From assembly GCA_025360125.1 (NCBI GenBank), contig JANYCU010000023.1:1-61583 (forward strand): a DNA stretch of 61,583 nt, read 5' to 3'. This DNA comes from Armatimonadota bacterium. Lineage in GTDB: Bacteria > Armatimonadota > Fimbriimonadia > Fimbriimonadales > Fimbriimonadaceae. Made by a program: the position numbers and the translations under genes. Within the stretch, counting starts at the first letter, position 1. Every line of letters starts with the position of its first letter. Positions 56,820 through 61,583 of the stretch are shown one piece after another. The notes under the pieces were generated by a model. The model had not been told where the DNA came from. It made no database searches and saw only the letters and a list, made by a program, of their open reading frames with translations.

Positions 56820-57605
56820 ATGATTATATTGTCGAGCCTAATTGCCTTAACCATGACTGAACCTAGTTTCGTAAAGGATTACGCGGGTTTATGGACCGAC
56901 GCAAACGGAAATTTGTTGGCCGTCCAGCGAGGAATCGGGATCAGCTTCATCCAAGATGAATATTGTTTTGTTGTTGACAAAATCAACATAAACGCAAATG
57001 GTGCGTTCTATTGCCGATGGTTTGGAAGAAAGCCAGTTATGAGATCTTCGACTACTGCCATTACGGCAACTTTTTTCGACCCTGACGCTCCAGAAAGTTC
57101 ACCTAAGACAGGTGAAGGATTAATTACCCCTGGAACGCCAAATGGCCGAGGACAAATCCATAATTTCCAACTCGATTTTCGGAGTTTTAGCGGTTCGAGC
57201 ATGATTTATGGCGGGTTTGGTTACATATGTCCGACTACGAATGTGACTATGGCCGGCACCTTTGGTGGAGAGATTATGAAAATCTCGCTTGATGAAAAGG
57301 CAGCCAAAGGAGATGCGGCTAAGGATGAAGTTCACGAATACAGTGGAACCATCGAGATAAATGCTTTGAAAGGTATCGTCAAAGCAACCAGTCGGTTTTT
57401 GGCCGGTCAGGGAGAAATTATTAACCCAGTCACGAACGCCGTTGTTGGTAATATTTCGATGGCTTGGTGTCCGAGTAAGAAGTTTGTTTCTCAAATGATG
57501 AACTCTGAAGATTATCGAACGGACAACTTACGTTTGTATGTGTATTTGAAAGACAAGACATTTCCAAATGGAGCTTTTCGTGACCTAAAGCGAAATCCCG
57601 ACTAA
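56820..57605 (+). CDS. hypothetical exported protein
   Basis: 261 residues from ATG 56820; the frame extends upstream but only through the repeat. A weak hydrophobic N-terminus (MIILSSLIALTMTEPS) may be a signal peptide. The body is beta-rich with FVKDYAGLWTDANGNLLAVQ, IHNFQLDFRSFSGSSMIYGG, TMAGTFGGEIMKISLDEKAA and a second half that resembles the first only loosely. No family recognised. Confidence 0.55.
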   Translation: MIILSSLIALTMTEPSFVKDYAGLWTDANGNLLAVQRGIGISFIQDEYCFVVDKININANGAFYCRWFGRKPVMRSSTTAITATFFDPDAPESSPKTGEGLITPGTPNGRGQIHNFQLDFRSFSGSSMIYGGFGYICPTTNVTMAGTFGGEIMKISLDEKAAKGDAAKDEVHEYSGTIEINALKGIVKATSRFLAGQGEIINPVTNAVVGNISMAWCPSKKFVSQMMNSEDYRTDNLRLYVYLKDKTFPNGAFRDLKRNPD

Positions 57606-57638
57606 ATTTGACGTTCGACGGGTTACTGAGTGAATGGG

Positions 57639-57749
57639 AACAAGCCACTTTCGTGGGTGGGTTATCTTGAGTGGCACTTGGTCCAACCACGGTTGAACTG
57701 AAAAATACGAGGGACGAGTGGATCGAAGTGACGCTGGAATAAGCCAGTC
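57639..57749 (+). repeat. repeat upstream of secreted ORF, copy 2
   Basis: Contains CGTGGGTGGGTTATCTTG, GTGGCACTTGG, and GAAGTGACGCTGGAATAAGC followed by CAGTCA. It matches copy 1 except for a longer middle segment. CCACTTTCGTGG at its left can fold. It ends 22 bp before the next gene's ATG. Confidence 0.75.
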
Positions 57750-57770
57750 AATTCCATGCTAGAATTCGAT

Positions 57771-58274
57771 ATGACTGCGACCTTATTGGCTCTTGCCGTG
57801 CTCGGGCTTCAGCAACCAAAGACACAAACCGACCGTGAACTTGAGCGATTTAAGGGAATAAAGAAAATTTACTCACTTGGAGCTTATATTACTGGCCCCA
57901 GGAGTTTAGATTCAAAAGGAACTGAAGAGCGTCTCAAGAATATTCTCGAATTAAAGTTAAGATCGGTCAAAATTAAGGTCGGCGACAATGAAGACAAGGC
58001 AACGATCGATTCGCCAATGATGTATTTCAAAGTGGATGTCAAAGATTTCAACGGGACAGTTGGTCTGGCGCAGGTCGAACTCAAAGTGGAAGAAAATGCA
58101 ATTTTAATGAGATCGGACTTAACTAAGCATCCAATCGTTGCAATGGCAATAACATATGAACGACTAAAACCAATAATGGTTCATGCAAACAGTTTTGAAC
58201 AAGATGTAGCTCAAGCCGCTGAAGGATTCATGGACGAATTCAATAATATCTACTTGCGGGCAAATGAAAATTGA
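57771..58274 (+). CDS. hypothetical exported protein
   Basis: 167 residues from ATG 57771 (MTATLLALAVLGLQQPKTQT), or five codons earlier. Probable short signal peptide. The body (LERFKGIKKIYSLGAYITGP, LKNILELKLRSVKIKVGDNE) is mixed alpha/beta and no family is recognised. It is preceded by the second copy of the local repeat. Confidence 0.5.
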   Translation: MTATLLALAVLGLQQPKTQTDRELERFKGIKKIYSLGAYITGPRSLDSKGTEERLKNILELKLRSVKIKVGDNEDKATIDSPMMYFKVDVKDFNGTVGLAQVELKVEENAILMRSDLTKHPIVAMAITYERLKPIMVHANSFEQDVAQAAEGFMDEFNNIYLRANEN

Positions 58275-58364
58275 TGTTACGTCGAGTCACTTAGTGAGAG
58301 GGGGTCTTTCCGGGTGGTCCCGATTCGGCAAAGCCTCTCGGGATGCCGCTGAGACGGCACACGC
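58275..58364. other. short gap with hairpins between convergent genes
   Basis: Contains small inverted repeats (GGGTCTTTCCGGGTGGTCCC region, and GCCG-ctgaga-CGGC at about 58344-58357) without T-runs. Possibly a weak bidirectional terminator. Confidence 0.35.
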
Positions 58365-58944
58365 TCAGGCCTTCTTCGCCAGATAGTAATAGTTCTCGCC
58401 TTCGTCGACCATGGTTCCGACCAGTTCAAGGCCATCCGCTCGAAGCAAATTCTCGTACGCCGCCTGCCCCAGCGAGCATGATTCGTAGCCCGTCATCTCG
58501 TCTCGCCAGCGGCAAGCGTCCCGAGGGGAGGTGAACAGAAAGCTTCCGCCCGAATTCAGCGCCTGGGCGACTTTGGCGATCAGGTTCAGTTGCCCCGACT
58601 CGCTGAGGAGGAACATGAGGCCCACCGAGACAACCGCATCGAACGTGCGGTCGAAGAACCAGGAATCCTCGACCGTGTTGCACTCCACGGTTGCGGTCGG
58701 GAACCGATGCCGAAAATCATCGACCAGAGATTCGGAGGCGTCGACGCCGTAGAGCGTGAATCCCATCTGAATGAGGGTTTCGGAAAATGGGGACGCCATT
58801 CCCGCATCCGATGTCGAGGATGGCAGTGCCGGGAGTCAGCGATTTGGCCCACTCGCGAACGGTGCCAGCCCCAATGTGTGCCGAGCGAGTTTGGGTGTAG
58901 GCGTGAGCGATCGCCTCGTAGCCGTTCGACTTGTCCGTCTTCAT
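58365..58944 (-). pseudogene. SAM-dependent class I methyltransferase, frameshifted
   Basis: The 5' part begins at ATG 58944 (MKTDKSNGYEAIAHAYTQTR) and includes motif I ILDIGCGNGVPI. The 3' part, in another frame and ending at 58365, continues GFTLYGVDASESLVDDFRHR (motif II), FDAVVSVGLMFLL and LNSGGSFLFTSPRDACRW. The two halves of one 193-codon protein join around 58785-58800, in the run CCCCATTTTCC, through one surplus base. Either the gene is broken or there is a base error in a homopolymer. The substrate is unknown; the pattern fits small-molecule methyltransferases (Methyltransf_11/25). Confidence 0.8.
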
Positions 58945-58997
58945 CGGTTTGATTTTACATGGGAGGGGTGGGAAGTAAAGTCGGATTTTAAGAAGGA

Positions 58998-59135
58998 GAC
59001 ATCGAAGCAGGCTTCGAAGGCCAAAGCCCTCGCAGGCTTCTGGGAACTCCGCAACTCTTCCTCTGCCCACGCAACAATTGGAAGACATCGAAGCAGGCTT
59101 CGAAGGCCAAAGCGCTCGCAGGCGAGCGCACTCCA
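58998..59135 (-). repeat. two copies of the two-hairpin repeat, opposite orientation
   Basis: 58998-59037 and 59084-59123 are direct repeats, 39 of 40 bases identical, 86 bp apart. Read on the minus strand the right-hand copy is TTTTGGAGTGC, hairpin GCGCTCG-cctg... CGAGCGC, CTTTGG, CC, and hairpin TCGAAGC-ct-GCTTCGA, the same architecture as 8276-8325 and 9022-9071 with entirely different stem sequences. The left-hand copy has a damaged first hairpin. Confidence 0.7.
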
Positions 59136-59160
59136 AAAATCGCTTCGCGATCAAAGACTA

Positions 59161-59187
59161 TCCGGGCGGGGACGCCCAGTCTCCCAA
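59161..59187 (-). repeat. GGGAGACTGGGC hairpin repeat, copy 2
   Basis: On the minus strand TTGGGAGACTGGGC-gtcccc-GCCCGGA, starting immediately at the stop of the GH32-like gene. It matches 12942-12970 except in the loop. It may serve as that gene's terminator although no T-run follows. Confidence 0.65.
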
Positions 59188-61221
59188 TCAATAAATCGAC
59201 CTCATTCGCCAGGCCCGCACGTCGACTTTTGCATCGTCCCCAAGACCGATCAACTGAATCCGATCACTTCCCTTCGCGGCAACGTGCGACGCGACGACCG
59301 CCTGTCGATCATTCGCGAACACCTCGACCACATTCTTGTCGATGAACACGCGCAGCGACAGCGGCTCGCCGGGTTTGAGGTCGAAAGGGGCGATCACATT
59401 GCCGACCCGCAGCACATGCTCACCGGGAACGACGGTGATCGGCAACCCGGAATTCCCCGCCGCGTCGCAATGCACCTGCAGGCCGAACTCCTTCGCCGCC
59501 GTTGGCGAGAAGCGCACCTGAAGTTCCAACGCGTCACCCTGAATCGTTCGTAGCATCACTGGCTGGCCCGAAACAGCGTTCAATAAAATCTCGTGTCGAG
59601 GTTCGGTGCGCAACGATTCAAGTTCACGCAACGGCTTAATTCGCAAAACCCCATCGGCGGGTAGCGAAAGCTCGCGAGGAAGAGACTGGATCCCCGTCTG
59701 CGGAGTGCCAAAGTTGCACCACGCCCACATCACCCGGCGTCCGTCGGGGGTAAGCACACTTTCGGGAGCGAAGAAATCCCACCCGTGCCAGTTCATTCGG
59801 GCGTGAAAGTCGGGAGTGAATTTCTCCGCTTTCCAGTCGCCCAAGTAGTAGCGACAGCCGAGCGTGTGGCTGATGCAGAGCAGCATCCATCGGTTGCCGA
59901 TGCGGAAGAAATTGGGGCAAGAAATGTCCTCGGTCGGCTGAACCCCGGGCATATCGTGAGTCAAAAAGTCGCCCAGGTAATCCCAATTTTTGAGGTTGCT
60001 GGACCGGAAGAGGGTTGCGGGTTTTCCGCTACCAGGAATTCCGCCCGAAAGGGCGTAATAGTTACCGCTATCGATCCATGCATCGGGGTCCCAATTCGCG
60101 ATCCGGCTGGCGTCTTGGCCGGGTTTGATGGTTGGGATAAGGGGCGTCGGTTTCGACCATTTATCCAGATTGTCATCCAGAGCCACCGAAATTTGGTTTC
60201 GGCCCGAGCCTTGGCCATGGTAGATGATGGCGGGGCGGCCTTCCTTGGTATAGAATCCGGTGCCGCTGAACATTCCGTGGCCCGTGGTCAGGGGCATCAG
60301 GGTGGTTCGGTGCCACCGCCAGTGGACCATGTCGGTGCTGCTGACGTGGGCGAACGCGAACCCATTGCCGCTGTTGTAGATGTAGTGCAAGTGGTAACGG
60401 CCATGCCAAAAAAAGGCGCAATTGGGGTCGCCCGGCATCGCTTCGCCGGGGCCGGGGTGGGCCAGGTGGAAGGTCAGCCAGTTGGCGGGGACTGTCTTTG
60501 GTCGGGTGGGCGTCTCGTATTCGACCGGGACAGTGATCCCGGTGCTGGCGGTGAACTCACCGCTGATGCCATCGAGGATGAGCGCGCCATCAACGATTTT
60601 GGCTTGGTTTTTTAATTCGGGGAAGCGAAACCTGCCCATTAAATCTTTGGCGGATCCGTTCTCAAAATTCCACCAAGCCCACGGTTTGATAACTGATTGC
60701 TTGTTTGGTTTGAGGCTCGTGATTTGGTCGGGAGTGAGGGCTTGAGCGTAAATTCGGGCGTCGTCAATCGCTCCGGCGAAGTGGGCGTTGTCCTGGGCGG
60801 CGGGGTGCCGCAGGCCGATATTGATTCGGCTGGCGATTCCGAACGGCTGCTGCTCGGTTCTATAGATATAGCTGTCATTGATGACGCCATTTCGGTAGAT
60901 GGTGACGGTCTTTCCTTGGTAGGTGATGGCGATTTGGATGAAGCCTTTATTGGCCGCTGTTTTGTCGTATCTAGATTCCAGTTGGATTGAGTCTTGGAGC
61001 AGGTTCGATCGTCGGTAAAAATCGCTCCCCGCCATCCACCGTTGGGGCACCAGTTCGCCGAAAACGATGCCGTCGAAGTGGTCGCGGCCGTCGTCGATAG
61101 TGAGCGCGCTTCCCCCTCGCTGGGTCACGTTTGCTGGCTTCACCCAAACGACCAAAGTCTTGTCGAGCAAGGGCTGGTTCGGCTTTTGGGTGAGAAGGAC
61201 GGCGACAAGCGGAAAAATCAT
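59188..61221 (-). CDS. exported GH32-like protein with N-terminal LamG-type domain
   Basis: 677 residues. Short hydrophobic signal (MIFPLVAVLLTQ). Residues about 18-170 form a concanavalin/LamG-like domain (VTIYRNGVINDSYIYRTEQQ, FAGAIDDARIYAQAL). Residues about 245-560 are a five-bladed GH32 propeller: MPGDPNCAFFWHGRYHLHYI (nucleophile Asp265), NWDPDAWIDSGNYYALSGG (Asp378), and EDISCPNFFRIGNRWMLLCI where invertases have ECP. The C-terminal GH32 beta-sandwich (about 565-677) has IDKNVVEVFANDRQ. GH32 enzymes cleave fructans or sucrose. Here Ser434 replaces the acid/base Glu, so the substrate or mechanism may differ. No sugar transporter is adjacent. Confidence 0.85.
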   Translation of the reverse strand: MIFPLVAVLLTQKPNQPLLDKTLVVWVKPANVTQRGGSALTIDDGRDHFDGIVFGELVPQRWMAGSDFYRRSNLLQDSIQLESRYDKTAANKGFIQIAITYQGKTVTIYRNGVINDSYIYRTEQQPFGIASRINIGLRHPAAQDNAHFAGAIDDARIYAQALTPDQITSLKPNKQSVIKPWAWWNFENGSAKDLMGRFRFPELKNQAKIVDGALILDGISGEFTASTGITVPVEYETPTRPKTVPANWLTFHLAHPGPGEAMPGDPNCAFFWHGRYHLHYIYNSGNGFAFAHVSSTDMVHWRWHRTTLMPLTTGHGMFSGTGFYTKEGRPAIIYHGQGSGRNQISVALDDNLDKWSKPTPLIPTIKPGQDASRIANWDPDAWIDSGNYYALSGGIPGSGKPATLFRSSNLKNWDYLGDFLTHDMPGVQPTEDISCPNFFRIGNRWMLLCISHTLGCRYYLGDWKAEKFTPDFHARMNWHGWDFFAPESVLTPDGRRVMWAWCNFGTPQTGIQSLPRELSLPADGVLRIKPLRELESLRTEPRHEILLNAVSGQPVMLRTIQGDALELQVRFSPTAAKEFGLQVHCDAAGNSGLPITVVPGEHVLRVGNVIAPFDLKPGEPLSLRVFIDKNVVEVFANDRQAVVASHVAAKGSDRIQLIGLGDDAKVDVRAWRMRSIY

Positions 61222-61252
61222 AGTGCGGCTAGTCGGATTATAACGCTACGGG

Positions 61253-61343
61253 AGTGCGAAGTGCGAAGCGCGAGGTGCGAGGTGCGATGTGCGAAGTGCA
61301 AAGTGCGAAGTGCAAAGTGCAAAGTGCAAAGTGCAAAGTGCGA
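61253..61343 (+). repeat. heptanucleotide tandem repeat, 13 units
   Basis: Thirteen 7-bp units, consensus AGTGCRA, running without interruption. The left units are AGTGCGA/GGTGCGA variants and the right units mostly AGTGCAA. It lies between the GH32-like start and the IS3-like remnant, in non-coding DNA. Confidence 0.9.
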
Positions 61344-61424
61344 AGTACCTGGATATCCAGTTTCTTGTCGTTCCCTTCAATTTGTTAGATACCGAGTAAC
61401 CAACGCTCCTCACCCCGGGGGAGG

Positions 61425-61462
61425 TGTCGCATCGGTCATTCAATTTGAGATGAGCCCTCATA
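61425..61462 (-). repeat. candidate IS3-type terminal region
   Basis: Downstream of the transposase stop the sequence reads, on the plus strand, TGTCGCATCGGTCATTCAA. IS3-family ends begin with TG, so 61425 is a plausible element boundary. The other end of the IS is outside the window, so the inverted repeat cannot be confirmed. Confidence 0.3.
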
Positions 61463-61583
61463 TTAAGACACTCTCTTTTGAAGGTGTTCGGCGATTAGCC
61501 CTTCAAATTGTCTTGGGGAAGTGTTCCCGAGTGACGAGTGGTCTCTTGAACTGTTGTATTCCTCGATATAGTTTGTAACAGCG
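61463..61583 (-). CDS. IS3-family transposase (OrfB), C-terminal fragment cut by window edge
   Basis: The last 39 codons of an integrase-core transposase, read leftward from the window edge: VTNYIEEYNSSRDHSSLGNT then SPRQFEGLIAEHLQ and a TAA at 61463-61465. The YI-x-x-YN-x-x-R-x-H-x-x-LG-x-x-SP-x-x-FE pattern is diagnostic of IS3-family OrfB (IS150/IS2-like branches). The catalytic residues lie outside the window. Different in sequence from the fragment at the left end. Confidence 0.85.
   Translation of the reverse strand, partial: AVTNYIEEYNSSRDHSSLGNTSPRQFEGLIAEHLQKRVS

Noticed and set aside
59785-60615. A 276-codon rightward open frame inside the GH32-like gene
   Set aside because: Antisense shadow of a clear GH32 propeller; long only because the GC-rich coding strand avoids stops on the complement.
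61253-61343. CRISPR-like array at the window end
   Set aside because: Units are 7 bp with no spacers; a simple tandem repeat. No cas gene is present anywhere in the window.
1-61583. tRNA, rRNA, riboswitch or SRP RNA genes
   Set aside because: I looked in the intergenic gaps for T-loop-like sequences with matching acceptor stems and for conserved riboswitch cores and found none that I could support.

Overview
The window looks like chromosomal DNA of a free-living, Gram-negative (diderm) bacterium with about 50% GC. The best guess is an Armatimonadota relative of the Fimbriimonas type. The pointers are a lone DUF1559-like prepilin ([17 protein letters not shown] signal with a [11 protein letters not shown]-type tail), a DUF1501 / DUF1549-DUF1553 haem-protein pair of the kind abundant in Planctomycetes and relatives, an HspR-controlled chaperone operon, CMP-KDO synthetase (which implies LPS), a TrmFO-type tRNA methylase, and many small secreted proteins without clear homologues. 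This is inference from protein style; there is no rRNA or tRNA gene in the window to settle it. Both window ends lie inside insertion-sequence transposase genes (IS481-like on the left, IS3-like on the right), so the window may be a contig broken at multicopy IS elements.

Layout. 1-580: IS remnant and a short ORF. 0.6-5.1 kb: hspR-cbpA with a HAIR-like operator, an HDOD protein and an EF-G paralogue. 5.5-9.6 kb: a degenerate 2H phosphoesterase, ispG, radC, a translin-family gene bracketed by two structured repeats, and a membrane protein. 9.6-12.7 kb: TPR/membrane protein and the overlapping obg-nadD-rsfS operon. 12.7-13.4 kb: gene-free DNA with hairpin repeats. 13.4-19.1 kb: papain-like secreted protease and the DUF1501/DUF1553 pair. 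19.2-20.5 kb: an Rv0623-like VapB antitoxin followed not by VapC but by an FRG-domain protein. 20.6-25.2 kb: ffh-rpsP-khpA-rimM with a strong terminator directly in front of rimM, and a GT4 glycosyltransferase. 25.2-30.5 kb: feoAB, LolA-like protein, PduO-type cobalamin adenosyltransferase, WecG-type transferase, sdhB. 30.5-38.4 kb: RelA/SpoT, kdsB, greA, a GT2 glycosyltransferase, a Wzm/Wzt-like ABC exporter, ribokinase. 38.5-48.3 kb: low-complexity secreted proteins, esterase, prepilin, intact thpR, trmFO, WD40-like lipoprotein, nitrilase-family amidase, fructose-bisphosphate aldolase, VanZ-like protein and a haem lipoprotein. 48.3-54 kb: TPR-redoxin fusion, coaX, glmM, grpE, lipoprotein. 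54.1-58.9 kb: accessory DNA, comprising a RAYT (REP-associated transposase) pseudogene inside ~42-bp inverted repeats, a type II restriction-modification pair, two small secreted proteins each preceded by a related repeat, and a frameshifted methyltransferase. 59-61.6 kb: repeats, a GH32-like secreted protein, a heptanucleotide tandem repeat and the IS3-like end.

How the parts fit. Most genes are housekeeping: translation (ffh, S16, KhpA, RimM, Obg, RsfS, EF-G-like, TrmFO), stringent response (Rel), cofactors (IspG, NadD, CoaX, cobalamin adenosyltransferase), envelope synthesis (KdsB, GlmM, WecG, GT2, ABC exporter) and stress (HspR, CbpA, GrpE, GreA). The unusual content is (i) several families of small structured repeats that reappear far apart in the window, one with stem changes that preserve pairing, (ii) the VapB-FRG pair, (iii) the REPtron-like unit next to a restriction-modification system, and (iv) a bacterial translin homologue. 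All functions are read from sequence motifs by eye; no search was run.
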